A stretch of 64,000 nucleotides of DNA, taken from contig NZ_CP074572.1 of assembly GCF_018394335.1 (NCBI RefSeq), positions 1,302,001 through 1,366,000 of the forward strand, read 5' to 3'. The position numbers and the translations under genes were made by a program. Source of the stretch: Shewanella dokdonensis (lineage in GTDB: Bacteria; Pseudomonadota; Gammaproteobacteria; Enterobacterales; Shewanellaceae). Positions 1 through 11,177 of this stretch are shown piece after piece (position 1 is the first letter of the stretch; every line of letters starts with the position of its first letter). Under the pieces are notes generated by a model. It saw only the letters and a list, made by a program, of their open reading frames with translations, was not told where the DNA came from and did no database searches.

Positions 1-376
1 CACGCACAATCTCGGCATAAGACAAGATATTGCCAGCACTGGGCGTGTTTTTAGCTATCTCACCCAAATAGGCAAAACCGCCAGCATCTTCCAGTTCATC
101 AGTCAGTTCCAGCTGTTCCGATACCGTGATTAAATCAAGTGGCTGGCCGCCATCCACCAGTTTTTGCATCGCACTGAAAATCAGCTTGTGGGCCCGGGAA
201 TAGAAATCCTCTTTAACCAATGCTTCAGCAACTTTATCCCACGCTTCGGCTTCCAACATCAGCCCACCCAGCACCGACTGCTCCGCTTCAATGGAATGGG
301 GTGGCAATTTCAACGCATCAACCTGCGCCTCTTTACGCTTGTCACCTCTGACTTTGAAAGCACTTTGCTGTGGCAT
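1..376 (-). CDS. dnaB: Replicative DNA helicase DnaB, N-terminal part (cut by window edge)
   Basis: This is the amino-terminal part of the hexameric helicase that unwinds DNA at the replication fork and binds DnaG primase through this domain. The visible residues contain the family segments PPHSIEAEQSVLGGLML, a DFYSRAHKLIF stretch and GGFAYLGEIAKNTPSA, which match DnaB of E. coli closely. The ATPase core lies outside the window. Two in-frame ATG codons exist, at 430 and 376. I chose 376 because the protein then starts with a short polar leader (MPQQSAFKVRGDK) of the usual length. The gene follows the rpsF-priB-rpsR-rplI group in the same direction, behind a strong terminator, so it probably has its own promoter in the 300 bases upstream. 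Confidence 0.9.
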   Translation of the reverse strand, partial: MPQQSAFKVRGDKRKEAQVDALKLPPHSIEAEQSVLGGLMLEAEAWDKVAEALVKEDFYSRAHKLIFSAMQKLVDGGQPLDLITVSEQLELTDELEDAGGFAYLGEIAKNTPSAGNILSYAEIVR

Positions 377-673
377 AACTCTGGAAATCTCCAATATTGG
401 ATTAGAAGATGTAAAAACGTTAGTTCTCATGAATAGCGCCATCTTAAAGAAATGTGATGGACTAAGCACAGATCTTCAGCAAACGAGCGGCTCTGATTTG
501 GTGGCAACCTGCTTATTCGACCGCCCATTGTAACGACTCTCAGCTTACTGCAAAAGTACTGTCTACACAGGGGCAAAGAACAAACCGACATAACAAAAGT
601 CAAAATAAGCAGGTATGAATCTGACCTATAACTTTCATATGAAACAACCGTAAAAATATCTCAATAACACATA

Positions 674-703
674 AAAAAACACCGCCTGATGGCGGTGTTT
701 TTT
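674..703 (-). terminator. Rho-independent terminator after rplI
   Basis: A GC-rich stem (ACACCGCC / GGCGGTGT) with a four-base TGAT loop is flanked by A and T runs. It lies just past the rplI stop codon and should end the ribosomal transcript. The symmetry would let it work on both strands. Confidence 0.85.
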
Positions 704-716
704 CATTAAAGACTCA

Positions 717-1169
717 TTATGCTTCGGCGACGATAGTCACTTTAACAACAGCTTTAACTTCAGAATGTAACTGAACTTCAACTTCGAAGTCACCAGTAGA
801 ACGCAGAGCGCCCAGTGGCAAACGCACTTCGGATTTAGCCAGTTCCACGCCGGCAGCAGTTACAGCATCTGCGATATCACGAGTACCAACAGAACCGAAC
901 AGTTTGCCTTCATCACCGGCTTTAGAAGCGATAACCACAGCTTCCAGCGCTACAATCTTCTCAGCACGAGCATTGGCAGTTGCCAGTTCAGCAGCCACTT
1001 TAGCTTCCAGTTCAGCACGACGAGTTTCGAAAACTTTTACGTTTTCATCGTTTGCAACAACTGCTTTACCCTGAGGCAGCAAGTAGTTACGAGCATAACC
1101 AGCTTTTACAGAAACCTGATCGCCCAGATTGCCCAAATTGGCAATTTTATCAAGCAGAATAACGTTCAT
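717..1169 (-). CDS. rplI: 50S ribosomal protein L9
   Basis: L9 binds 23S rRNA near the base of the L1 stalk and helps keep the reading frame. The protein begins [19 protein letters not shown], carries the N-domain motif [14 protein letters not shown], a long charged connecting helix, and the C-domain segments [20 protein letters not shown] and KSEVRLP. An upstream in-frame TTG at 1175 would add two residues. The ATG at 1169 is preferred because it sits seven bases after AGAGGA and gives the normal 150 residues. It is the last gene of the rpsF-priB-rpsR-rplI operon, and the terminator follows directly. Confidence 0.97.
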   Translation of the reverse strand: MNVILLDKIANLGNLGDQVSVKAGYARNYLLPQGKAVVANDENVKVFETRRAELEAKVAAELATANARAEKIVALEAVVIASKAGDEGKLFGSVGTRDIADAVTAAGVELAKSEVRLPLGALRSTGDFEVEVQLHSEVKAVVKVTIVAEA

Positions 1170-1207
1170 TATCAATTCCTCTCAATTCGATTTGGATCAA
1201 TGCCAGC

Positions 1208-1447
<240 letters not shown>

Positions 1448-1753
1448 CTAAATTTTCAATTCGACATTTTCGGCGTGCAACACCAGTCGACTTTGGCCAT
1501 TGCGACTCTGTTGTAGAGTCAGAAAGCCGCTGACCTGGATATCCACACCCGCTTTCAGCTTATCTGTAACGCTATCAAAGCGTTCTCCACTCAATACCAC
1601 TTGCAACACGCAGTACACGTTCCTTGGCAGTTCAGCTTCAAAACGTTGCGACCTGTGTTCCAACTGAATTACCGTATGTTCAATGCCAGCCGGGCTTTTA
1701 AAGCGCCGACAACGCAGGATCTTTCCGGATAATTCCAGGTGGTTGGTGGTCAC
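1448..1753 (-). CDS. priB: Primosomal replication protein N (PriB)
   Basis: PriB is a single-stranded-DNA-binding OB-fold protein of the PriA-PriB-DnaT replication restart pathway. The 101-residue product matches PriB in length and in the segments NHLELSGKI, SPAGIEHTVIQLEHRS, QRFEAELPRNVYCVLQVV and ISV-like strand IQVSGFLTLQQSRNGQSRLVLH. It sits between rpsF and rpsR, the standard place of priB. It is separated from rpsF by only 8 bases, so it is probably translationally coupled. Confidence 0.95.
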   Translation of the reverse strand: MTTNHLELSGKILRCRRFKSPAGIEHTVIQLEHRSQRFEAELPRNVYCVLQVVLSGERFDSVTDKLKAGVDIQVSGFLTLQQSRNGQSRLVLHAENVELKI

Positions 1754-1761
1754 AGAAAAAC

Positions 1762-2181
1762 TTACTCAGCGCTCTCTTCAGCGTTTTCTTCTTCGATCTC
1801 AGCAGAATCTTCGTCAGCAGCTCTATCATCGCTGTTAGACGCGCGACGTGAGTCACGTTCATCTTTTGCTTTGGCCATTGGAGAAACTTCGGTGATGGCA
1901 GCTTTAGTGCGCATAACCAAGCTACGCAGAACAGCGTCGTTGAAACGGAAAGCAGTTTCCAGTTCTTCGATAGACTCAGCGGTAGTTTCTACGTTCAACA
2001 GAACATAGTGAGCTTTGTGCAAATCTTGAATAGGATATGCCAGTTGGCGACGGCCCCAGTCTTCCAGGCGATGGATCTTGCCGCCTACAGCGGTGATAGC
2101 ACCAGTGTAGCGTTCGATCATGCCAGGAACCTGTTCACTCTGATCTGGGTGAACTAAAAATACGATTTCGTAATGACGCAT
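1762..2181 (-). CDS. rpsF: 30S ribosomal protein S6
   Basis: S6 binds the central domain of 16S rRNA together with S18. The start [18 protein letters not shown] and the segments [15 protein letters not shown] and [10 protein letters not shown] are typical. After the core (about 100 residues) comes a long acidic and serine-rich tail rich in Glu and Asp, as in E. coli S6, where the tail receives added glutamates. An RBS TAAGGAG lies just before the ATG. It is the first gene of the operon. S6-S18 autoregulation through the leader is known in other bacteria and may apply here, but I could not prove the RNA fold. Confidence 0.97.
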   Translation of the reverse strand: MRHYEIVFLVHPDQSEQVPGMIERYTGAITAVGGKIHRLEDWGRRQLAYPIQDLHKAHYVLLNVETTAESIEELETAFRFNDAVLRSLVMRTKAAITEVSPMAKAKDERDSRRASNSDDRAADEDSAEIEEENAEESAE

Positions 2182-2278
2182 TTATTGCTCCTTACGGTTA
2201 TTTAGCCTTTTTGTGGCTCAGTCAGACCCCTACAAGGCAAGGAACGAGAATAAAGTGACTGATTTAGGCGCGAAATAG

Positions 2279-2307
2279 TACATAAAGGGGGACACAAACT
2301 CAAGCAA
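2279..2307 (-). promoter_or_regulatory. Candidate sigma-70 promoter of the rpsF operon
   Basis: On the minus strand TTGCTT (2307-2302) is followed after 17 bases by TATGTA (2284-2279). The spacing is ideal and the boxes are reasonable. The implied leader of about 95 bases leaves room for S6-S18 feedback control. Confidence 0.45.
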
Positions 2308-2384
2308 TAACTTTGCCTGTAGACAGTCAGCAGTTATTATGTGACGCTGATTTGCAGCAGTAACAGCACTAAGACTCAAATACA

Positions 2385-3127
2385 ATGACAAGATTATTTT
2401 TACTGGCGCTTTTAAGCTTATTGTCATCGCCGACTTGGGCACTCGTCCCTCCAGATTATCGTGAGCCCCCAATAACTTTACCGCTGAAATTGAAGCTGGT
2501 TTTCAACTCAATACAGGCAATACCGACTCCACCAGTTTCAACGGTCGCACCAAAATGGTGTATGACACCAGTAAGGCCACACAAGAAGGGACGTTTAAGG
2601 CGTATTATGCCGCTGACTCCGAAAATACCACGGCCGAAAAGTATGACCTGCAATTACAGTCAAACTACAAGCTGAGAAAAGGCTATGTTTTTGGCCGTGG
2701 GGAATTTGTCTGGGATAAATTCGGCAGTTACACCGACATTTATACCATTTCCAGTGGTTACGGTTTTGATGCGGTCAGCACAGGCAGAACCAAATTGAGT
2801 TTAGAAGTTGGCCCCGGCTATCGTTATAACTTACCTATAGCAACGGATGATGAACCAGACCCATCATCCGAAACCGATGTCATTTTACGTACCGCCGCCA
2901 GATTTGAGCAAAAAATTCACGAATATACGACGTTCAATGCCGATCTGACCGCCGAAATTGGCGAGAACAACAACACAGTGACACTGGATATGGGCTATAA
3001 GAACACGCTCTTTCAGGACTGGGCGTTTAAAATCGGTTTCTACGTTAAATATACTGAAATCGTGCCAGAAGGTAGCCAGCAGACAGACACCATTACCACC
3101 TTTAACCTGCTTTACACCTTTCAATAA
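2385..3127 (+). CDS. DUF481 family outer-membrane beta-barrel protein (frame break)
   Basis: This resembles YdiY-type DUF481 proteins, a barrel family salt-induced in some species, function unknown. A signal peptide (MTRLFLLALLSLLSSPTWA) is followed by the family start TAEIEAGFQLNTGNTDSTSF and alternating beta-strand segments such as YVFGRGEFVWDKFGSYTD, ending in aromatic TFNLLYTFQ, the usual barrel C-terminus with terminal Gln. The frame changes at the run of five C at 2466-2470. Adding one C joins the signal peptide to the barrel and gives 247 residues. I treat the break as a sequencing indel. It is transcribed divergently from rpsF and followed by a hairpin. Confidence 0.8.
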
Positions 3128-3132
3128 CGCCA

Positions 3133-3160
3133 AAGGGATGGTTTTCACCATCCCTTATTA
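3133..3160 (+). terminator. Hairpin terminator after the DUF481 gene
   Basis: AAGGGATGGT and ACCATCCCTT form a ten-base stem with a TTTC loop, followed by ATTATT. It lies between the convergent DUF481 and rlmB genes and could serve both. Confidence 0.6.
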
Positions 3161-3178
3161 TTCTCACAAAGCATTGTC

Positions 3179-3919
3179 TCAGGCTTGCCGTTGGCGTACA
3201 GCCTCAAACAAACAGATGCCCGTTGCCACTGAGACATTAAGACTGGAAACCGTGCCTGCCATGGGAATGGAAATCAGGGTGTCGCAGCTCTCGCGACTTA
3301 AACGACGTAACCCTTTGCCCTCTGCCCCCATCGCAATCGCCAGGGGGCCACTGAGATTAGCCTGATACAAAGTGCTATCCGCTTCGCCAGCAGTACCGGC
3401 AATCCAAACGCCCCGTTCCTGCAACTGCTTCATGGTGCGAGCAAGGTTGGTTACTTGAAATAAGGGGACAGTTTCTGCGGCACCACAGGCAACTTTACTC
3501 ACAGTCGCCGTGAGTCCAGCAGAATTATCTTTCGGCACAATCACACCATGTACTCCGGCGGCATCGGCATTACGCAAACAGGCGCCCAAATTGTGCGGAT
3601 CTGTTACGCCATCCAGAATGAGCAGAAATGGCGTGTTGGTCTTATCCAGTAACGCTTCTAGATCGTTCTCGGTCAGTATTTTAGCCGGACGAACGCGTAC
3701 CACTATGCCCTGGTGTTGGCTGCTTTCTGCTTTCTCGTCCAGTGTTTTACGGGCAGCAATCTGCGGTTTAATGCCGATAGTATCCGCTAATGCCAACAAT
3801 GGCCGAATACGTTCATCCTGACGGCCATTGAGCAGCCACATTTCCAGCACCCGTTCAGGGGAATGTTCAAATAAAGAGGTTACGGCATGGATGCCAAACA
3901 CCAGTTCCGGTTTTTTCAT
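3179..3919 (-). CDS. rlmB: 23S rRNA (guanosine-2'-O)-methyltransferase RlmB
   Basis: RlmB is a SPOUT-fold (TrmH/SpoU) methyltransferase that methylates the ribose of G2251 in the peptidyl-transferase loop of 23S rRNA. The 246-residue protein starts with the L30e-like substrate-binding domain ([20 protein letters not shown]). The knotted domain follows with motif 1 [21 protein letters not shown], motif 2 [14 protein letters not shown] [17 protein letters not shown] and motif 3 [20 protein letters not shown]. It starts four bases after the repaired rnr stop, so the two genes form an rnr-rlmB operon, as in E. coli. Confidence 0.95.
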   Translation of the reverse strand: MKKPELVFGIHAVTSLFEHSPERVLEMWLLNGRQDERIRPLLALADTIGIKPQIAARKTLDEKAESSQHQGIVVRVRPAKILTENDLEALLDKTNTPFLLILDGVTDPHNLGACLRNADAAGVHGVIVPKDNSAGLTATVSKVACGAAETVPLFQVTNLARTMKQLQERGVWIAGTAGEADSTLYQANLSGPLAIAMGAEGKGLRRLSRESCDTLISIPMAGTVSSLNVSVATGICLFEAVRQRQA

Positions 3920-3922
3920 GCT

Positions 3923-6320
3923 TTATTTCTTTCTCTTGGGCCGTTTCACAGCCTTACTCTTTTCAGACTTACTTTTTCAGGATTAGCGGGCTTGTTAGCG
4001 GCCACCTTATCGATATTTTTACTGCGTTTATCTTTACCCGTACGACCTTTGTTAGCCGCAAGTTTGGCGCCTTCACGGTTGACACGTTCGCGCGCGGTCA
4101 ATGGCCGACTAGCACTGCGGCTTCGGCCCCGATTGCGCTGCCCCATATCATCCACCATCAACAGTTCAATCTGGCGATCGTCAAGATTCACCGCAGCCAC
4201 TTTGACCGTTACAGGATCGCCAATCTGGTAGACTTTGCCGGTATGCTCACCGATAAGGCGCTGCCGCAACGGATCATATTGATAGTAATCGCTCCCTAGC
4301 GTTGAGATATGCACCAGCCCATCAATGAACAGATCTTTCAGACGCACAAACAAGCCAAAGCTTGTGACCGAAGCCACCACGGCTTCAAATACGTCGCCAA
4401 CATGATCCTGCATAAACTCGCATTTGAGCCAATCGGCAACATCGCGGGTCGCTTCGTCCGCGCGGCGCTCGGTATTGGAGCACTCTTCCCCGAGGAGATC
4501 CAGTTCTTCCAACTGATAATTGTAACCGCCATCTGGCGTCCACTTATCCTGCACCTCCGCATCGGCTTTCGCTAACAGATAACGGATCACGCGATGCAAC
4601 ACCAAGTCAGGATAGCGGCGGATAGGTGATGTAAAATGCGCGTATTCTTCCAGCGCTAAACCAAAGTGACCTTCATTATCTGGGGTATAAATAGCTTGGC
4701 GCATTGAGCGCAGCAACATCACTTGGATAAGCTGTGCATCGGGACGCTCATGTACCTGCTCCATCAAGGCTTGATAATCTGCGGGTTGGGGTTCCAATCC
4801 ACCATTGAGTTTCAAACCGCGTTCAGCCAGAAACTCCTTAAACTGCGTCAGCTTCTGCTCCGATGGTGCTTCATGTACCCGGTAAAGCGTATGACCTTTG
4901 TATTTTTTGACAAATTTAGCCGCCGCCACATTGGCCATGATCATGCACTCTTCAATGATCTTATGCGCCTCATTGCGCACCCGTGGCACAATCCGGTCTA
5001 TCTTGCGCTGCTCATTGAAGATGAATTGGGTTTCTTCGGTCTCAAAGCCAATGGCACCACGCGCTTGCCGTTGCTGCTCCAGTGTTTGATAAAGTTGCTG
5101 TAACACCTGCAAATGCGGATACAACTCGCGGTACTGTTCGGGAACGTTACCAGTCTCCAGCATGTCGGCGACCAAGGTGTAAGTGAAGCGGGCATGCGAG
5201 TGCATCACTGCCGGATAAAATTTATAGCCAGACAATTTACCGCTGGCAGCAATCGTCATCTCGGCAACCATACACAGGCGATCAACCCCAGGATTGAGTG
5301 AACATAAGCCGTTAGATAGCTTCTCTGGCAACATGGGGATCACTTGTGACGGGAAGTAAACCGAGTTACCACGAGCGCGCGCCTCAGTGTCCAACGCCGA
5401 TTCGGTGCGTACATAGTAGCTCACGTCAGCAATCGCAACCCACAGCCGCCAACCGCCACCGCGTTTACGTTCAGCATATACGGCGTCATCAAAGTCACGG
5501 GCATCTTCACCGTCGATAGTGACCAGCGGCAACTGGCGCAAATCAACACGTCCGGTTTTATCGCTATCCAAGACTTCATCCGGGATTTTACGCAGCCGTT
5601 TTTCGATGGCTGCCGACCAAGTGTGGGGCAAATCGTAATTGCGTAAAGCAATTTCGATTTCCATGCCTGGCGCCATATCCTTACCCAATACTTCGGTAAT
5701 TTTACCGGCCGCTTTCACATAACGGCCTGGGCGGCGGGTTAGCTCAACCACCACCACATCGTTTTCTCTGGCACCATTGCGGTCAGCATTATCAATCAAG
5801 ATTTCTTGGGTAATGCGTTTGTCATCAGCAATAACAAACCCCATACCGCAATCCAGATGAAACCGCCCAACCAAAGGCGCAGTGCGTTCTTCTAACAGGC
5901 GGACAATCCGCGCTTCAGTACGACCACGTCCGCCAGCTTTTTGTGCTAATACCCGGTCACCGTGAAAATATTTGAGCATATCCCCATGATGAATATAGAG
6001 ATCTTCTCCGGCTTCATCTGGGTGGAAAAAACCATAGCCGTCTTTGTGACCTATGATAGTCCCGGCAATTAAATCCATCCGTTCAGGCAGCCCATAACAT
6101 TGACCACGAGTAAACACTATCTGCCCATCACGCTCCATGGCCCGCAGACGACGACGCAAGGCTTCTTGCTGTTCTTCATCATGAATATCCAGTGCTGCGG
6201 CGATGTGTTCGCGGTTCAGGGGGAAGGCTGACTTTTCAGGTAATCCAGAATAAATTCCCGACTGGGAATGGGGTTGTCGTATTTCTGTTGTTCTCTCTCA
6301 AAATGAGGATCTTTAATCAT
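3923..6320 (-). CDS. rnr: Ribonuclease R (two frame breaks)
   Basis: RNase R is a processive 3'-to-5' exoribonuclease that degrades structured RNA. The repaired 799-residue protein has an N-terminal winged-helix region ([20 protein letters not shown]), cold-shock OB folds ([13 protein letters not shown]), the RNB core with the acidic motif [19 protein letters not shown], and an S1 domain ([20 protein letters not shown]). Two breaks occur: G5 at 6219-6223, where one base joins residues 1-37 to the rest, and T5 at 3973-3977. Repairing the second replaces a spurious end by a lysine-rich tail ending AVKRPKRKK, as is usual for RNase R. It begins downstream of motX and is followed by rlmB. Both breaks look like sequencing errors. 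Confidence 0.92.
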
Positions 6321-6352
6321 TCAAATTCCATCAGTTAGTTAACCACCAGTCA

Positions 6353-6967
6353 TCATCTGTGTACCGTGGCTTTTTTCGCTTGTTCTAATTGACTGGCGGG
6401 TAGCTTGCCCGCTAGTTTTGCCAGTAAAACACTGGCCTGTTCTTGGGTTTTGGCATCATTAAATGTCTGATTATATAGCCAATGATAAGCCATCATATAA
6501 TCGCGAGGGCTGCCATACCCTTCACCAAATAGTTTTACCAGCATCATTTGTGCGGGCAGATCACCATTAGCAGCAGCGGGATAGACGTACTGCACTGCCC
6601 GCTGTTTATCTTTCATCAAAAACTTGCCTTGCGCATAATATTCAGCAAGTCGAACCATCGCCTCGGCACTGCCCTGTTCTGCGGCTGCCCGCAGTTGCTG
6701 TATACCACTGGCGGGATCGGCCTTGACGCAAACACCGTAATTAAGCATTTCGCCCCACAGATACTGGTACAGTGGTTCTTTCAATACATCCGCATGAGCT
6801 TCAATATCCTGCACAATCTGACAGTTATCAGATTTAATCTGTTGCAGATAAGTATGACTGCGGATCATCTTCAGCAATTGTGCCTGTGAGTAGATATCTA
6901 CCGCTTTTTGCTCTGCCATCAAAGGCGCCGCCATCAGCAGGGATAACATCAATATCAGTCGCAACAT
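6353..6967 (-). CDS. motX: Sodium-type flagellar motor protein MotX
   Basis: MotX is a periplasmic T-ring protein needed to hold Na+-driven stators (PomAB) around the flagellar motor. The protein has a signal peptide (MLRLILMLSLLMAAPLMA) and then Sel1-like repeats: AVDIYSQAQLLKMIR, ADPASGIQQLRAAAEQGS, AVQYVYPAAANGDLPAQ and GEGYGSPRDYMMAYHWL. Cysteines in KSDNCQIVQDIEA and YGVCVKADP match MotX of Vibrio and Shewanella. An in-frame TTG at 6985 would extend the start. The ATG at 6967 fits better because GGAA lies seven bases upstream and the signal peptide begins cleanly. It lies between purA and rnr, its known place in Shewanella from memory, far from other flagellar genes. Confidence 0.85.
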   Translation of the reverse strand: MLRLILMLSLLMAAPLMAEQKAVDIYSQAQLLKMIRSHTYLQQIKSDNCQIVQDIEAHADVLKEPLYQYLWGEMLNYGVCVKADPASGIQQLRAAAEQGSAEAMVRLAEYYAQGKFLMKDKQRAVQYVYPAAANGDLPAQMMLVKLFGEGYGSPRDYMMAYHWLYNQTFNDAKTQEQASVLLAKLAGKLPASQLEQAKKATVHR

Positions 6968-7052
6968 AAAGCTTTTCCGAGACAATGAAAGACATAAGGA
7001 TCATCGGCAGTATAACGCAATTCTGAAGGGGTGCTGCAAGTCCATACATTGT

Positions 7053-7078
7053 AAAAAAGGCCGCTTATGCGGCCTTTT
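7053..7078 (-). terminator. Rho-independent terminator after purA
   Basis: GGCCGC and GCGGCC form a stem around TTAT. On the minus strand the stem ends in a run of six T. It sits just past the purA stop and before motX, so motX must have its own start or rely on read-through. Confidence 0.85.
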
Positions 7079-7084
7079 GGGTAA

Positions 7085-8416
<1,332 letters not shown>

Positions 8417-8448
8417 CTAACAGATTTTGACCGGTGAAGGGCAAGAGT

Positions 8449-8637
8449 TTACGAAAAAATAATCAGTATTGCCGCGCCAGTTAACACTAATCCTGCCCCC
8501 AGACGTTGCATGCTGCTTGCTGGCATTGCAGCTATCTGTTGCAGATATTGGCGCCAACGATTAGGGAATAAAAGAGGGCCTAAGCCTTCAAACAACAACA
8601 CTATGCCCAATGCCGTTAACCAAAGATGCCATCCCAT
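8449..8637 (-). CDS. Small inner-membrane protein, DUF2065 (YjeT-like)
   Basis: This 62-residue protein has two hydrophobic helices (HLWLTALGIVLLFEGLGPLLF and LGAGLVLTGAAILIIFS) joined by a short loop with the family-type segment FPNRWRQYLQQIA. It matches YjeT of E. coli, of unknown function, which also precedes purA. It lies between the rpsI terminator and purA, probably in one transcript with purA. Confidence 0.85.
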   Translation of the reverse strand: MGWHLWLTALGIVLLFEGLGPLLFPNRWRQYLQQIAAMPASSMQRLGAGLVLTGAAILIIFS

Positions 8638-8681
8638 TGTTTATGCCCTGAGTTGTTGAGCCATCGGTTTTATTCTGCCAT

Positions 8682-8709
8682 AAAAAAACCCGGCTGATGC
8701 CGGGTTTTT
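8682..8709 (-). terminator. Rho-independent terminator after rpsI
   Basis: CCCGGC and GCCGGG pair around TGAT, with A and T runs on either side. It ends the rplM-rpsI transcript on the minus strand. Confidence 0.85.
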
Positions 8710-8728
8710 GCAAACACATAAAGCGATA

Positions 8729-9121
8729 TTAACGCTTAGAGAACTGTGGTTTACGACGTGCTTTACGCAGACCCACTTTCTTACGTTCAACCTGACGAGC
8801 ATCGCGGGTAACGAAACCAGCGGCACGCAGAGTAGGACGCAGAGTTTCGTCCAGTTCCATCAGCGCACGGGTAATACCGTGACGGATAGCGCCAGCTTGA
8901 CCAGTAATGCCACCGCCTTTAACGGTTACATACAGGTCCAGTTTATCGATCATTTCAACCAGTTCGAGTGGTTGACGAACTACCATGCGGGCAGTTTCAC
9001 GACCGAAATAAACATCCAGAGGACGCTTGTTAACAACGATATTACCACTGCCTGCTTTGGCAAATACGCGGGCAGTTGAAGTTTTGCGACGGCCAGTGCC
9101 GTAGTACTGAGTTGCAGCCAT
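8729..9121 (-). CDS. rpsI: 30S ribosomal protein S9
   Basis: S9 binds the head of the 30S subunit, and its C-terminal tail reaches the P-site tRNA. The 130-residue protein has the family segments [35 protein letters not shown] and the tail [17 protein letters not shown]. It lies 14 bases after rplM in the usual rplM-rpsI operon. Confidence 0.98.
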   Translation of the reverse strand: MAATQYYGTGRRKTSTARVFAKAGSGNIVVNKRPLDVYFGRETARMVVRQPLELVEMIDKLDLYVTVKGGGITGQAGAIRHGITRALMELDETLRPTLRAAGFVTRDARQVERKKVGLRKARRKPQFSKR

Positions 9122-9135
9122 TTGCTTAATCCCGT

Positions 9136-9564
9136 TTAGATATCAAGAACTTGAGGTTGTTGTGCAGCGTGGTTGTGCTCTGCGCCCGCGTAAACTTTCA
9201 GTTTACGGAACATGGCACGGCCCAATGGGCCTTTTGGCAGCATACCTTTAACCGCTTTCTCGATGATCATTTCTGGCTTATGAGCTTGCAGCTTCTCAAA
9301 GCTGATCTGCTTGATGCCACCTGGGAAGCCGGAATGGGAGTAGTATGTCTTACCCAAAGCTTTGTTACCGGTAACGGTAACTTTCTCAGCGTTGATCACG
9401 ATGATGTAATCACCAGTATCTACGTGAGGAGTAAATTCAGGCTTGTGTTTACCACGGAGACGCAAAGCGATTTCAGTGGCGATACGGCCCAAAGTCTTAC
9501 CTTCGGCATCAACAACATACCAGTCGCGAGCTACAGTTTCTGGCTTGGCAGTAAAAGTCTTCAT
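9136..9564 (-). CDS. rplM: 50S ribosomal protein L13
   Basis: L13 is an early assembly protein of the 50S subunit. The 142-residue product shows [20 protein letters not shown], the [20 protein letters not shown] segment and [20 protein letters not shown]. It is the first gene of the rplM-rpsI operon. In E. coli L13 represses its own operon through the mRNA leader. The 200-base gap to zapE leaves space for such a leader, but I did not identify one. Confidence 0.98.
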   Translation of the reverse strand: MKTFTAKPETVARDWYVVDAEGKTLGRIATEIALRLRGKHKPEFTPHVDTGDYIIVINAEKVTVTGNKALGKTYYSHSGFPGGIKQISFEKLQAHKPEMIIEKAVKGMLPKGPLGRAMFRKLKVYAGAEHNHAAQQPQVLDI

Positions 9565-9769
9565 TATTACAAAAACCCAAAGTTAAATTCTGTCACATGT
9601 TGCCGCGGATGCAGACAACACTATATACCGTTCCATACCCCTTCGAGCATGTAGTTGGCTTTAACCGCCCAACAAAGGACGGAGTAACGTGGGCAGGCGC
9701 AGGATTATAGACAAAGCTGAACTAAAAATCATCTGCTTTTTGCCGCCAACGTAATATTTTTCCAAAAAA

Positions 9770-10864
9770 TTATGGCAGATGCTCCAGTGCCAAATATTCT
9801 TTTGATTGCATTTCTATCAACCGGGAACGACAACGCCGAAATTCAAAGCTCAATTGTCCTTCAGTATAGATTTGCGACAGCGGTACTGCTGCCGAAATAA
9901 TCAATTTTACCCGCCGTTCATAAAACTCATCCACCAGTGCCAGAAAACGCCGGGGAATATCGTCGCCGGTCTGCTGCAACCCCATCTGTTCAACGCCACG
10001 CAGCAGTACTGTATGAAACTGATGTGCCACTGTCATATAGTCCCGCTGGCTGCGGGGGCCATCACACAGCGCGCGAAAATCCGCTAACAATACGCCTTTG
10101 CTACGTTGCTGAATCTGGATATGACGACCACTGATCTCTAATGGCTCAGTGTTAATTTCCGCTCCCTCGGTTAATTGGCGGAAGTAACTTTGTAGATTGG
10201 TTTCAGCTTTTTGATCCAGCGGAAAGTGATAAATTTCAGCTTGCTCCAAAGTACGCAGACGATAGTCGATACCGGAATCCACATTCAGCACCTGACAATG
10301 CTGGTTAATCTGGGCAATCGCCGGTAAAAAACGTGCCCGCTGCAACCCATTCTTATAGAGGTCATCGGGAATGATGTTGGAAGTCGCCACCAACAGCACC
10401 CCTTTTTCAAAGAGCGCGGTAAACAAAGTGCCAAGCAGCATGGCATCGGTAATATCAGACACAAAAAACTCATCAAAGCAGATGACCCGGTATTGCTTTG
10501 CCATCCGCTCGGCTATCACCAGTAACGGATCGCGAGTCCCTTTCAGCTCATTCAATTCCTGATGAATACGTGCCATAAAATGATGAAAATGGGCACGTAA
10601 TTTGTGGCTATCCGGTAGTGATTCGAAAAAGATATCCATCAGATAGGTCTTTCCACGACCGACGCCGCCCCACAGATACAACCCTTGAACCGGTTGTGGC
10701 TTACCGCGGCCTATCCAACGCCGCCATCCACCCTTGGCAGGTTTTTGCAATACATCGTAAACCCGTTGTAAAGCTCTTACGGCGCGTTCCTGAGCAGCAT
10801 CATAACTAAAATCGGTTCGTTCCAGATCCTGCTGATAATGTTCCCATGGCGTGATTTGTGACAC
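9770..10864 (-). CDS. zapE: Cell division ATPase ZapE (AFG1 family)
   Basis: ZapE is an AAA+ ATPase that associates with the FtsZ ring late in division; the family is AFG1/YhcM. The 364-residue protein has the Walker A motif LYLWGGVGRGKTYLMD, the Walker B region RVICFDEFFVSDITDAML, a sensor segment LVATSNIIPDDLYKNGL and the arginine-rich FLPAIAQINQHCQVLNVD. The start is a GTG at 10864 giving MSQITPWEHYQQDLERTDF. It is followed on its left by rplM-rpsI and diverges from degQ, the order found in E. coli and Shewanella. Confidence 0.93.
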   Translation of the reverse strand: MSQITPWEHYQQDLERTDFSYDAAQERAVRALQRVYDVLQKPAKGGWRRWIGRGKPQPVQGLYLWGGVGRGKTYLMDIFFESLPDSHKLRAHFHHFMARIHQELNELKGTRDPLLVIAERMAKQYRVICFDEFFVSDITDAMLLGTLFTALFEKGVLLVATSNIIPDDLYKNGLQRARFLPAIAQINQHCQVLNVDSGIDYRLRTLEQAEIYHFPLDQKAETNLQSYFRQLTEGAEINTEPLEISGRHIQIQQRSKGVLLADFRALCDGPRSQRDYMTVAHQFHTVLLRGVEQMGLQQTGDDIPRRFLALVDEFYERRVKLIISAAVPLSQIYTEGQLSFEFRRCRSRLIEMQSKEYLALEHLP

Positions 10865-11177
10865 TTGAAATCTTCTCGTTATGCCTTATGTGAAATATAC
10901 GGCCTTTCAAAAGAAGCCAAATGTTAACATGCGAGGCCAAAGTTGGTACAGACGTACCAGAACCAGTAAAAATTAACGCAATGTTTTTAATAGGTTTTAC
11001 TATTCTATTAACGACAATACAGTGAGCGCAGATAATTAATCTTTGTTAATGACTCGAACTTTTCAAAAGCCTGTTCAGTCGGATTAAGTACCGATAGCTC
11101 ACAGAGCATTTAACGAATTCGCCGCCACCTGGCAGAGCAGAACATCTGAATGATTCCGGATGAGGAGCAATACATAG
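10865..11177. promoter_or_regulatory. Divergent zapE/degQ control region with a possible sigma-E-like site
   Basis: This 313-base gap separates the divergent zapE and degQ starts. On the plus strand GAACTT at 11056-11061 is followed after 17 bases by TCGGA. This resembles, imperfectly, an extracytoplasmic-stress promoter (GAACTT with a downstream TCnnA-type box), which would suit a periplasmic protease. No other strong signal was seen. Confidence 0.3.

Noticed and set aside
8641-8826. A 61-codon minus-strand frame over the rpsI terminator and end of rpsI
   Set aside because: It overlaps the terminator and the 3' end of rpsI in another frame and has no RBS.
9151-9654. A 167-codon open frame on the plus strand across rplM
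   Set aside because: It is the antisense of a confirmed ribosomal protein gene and lacks an RBS.
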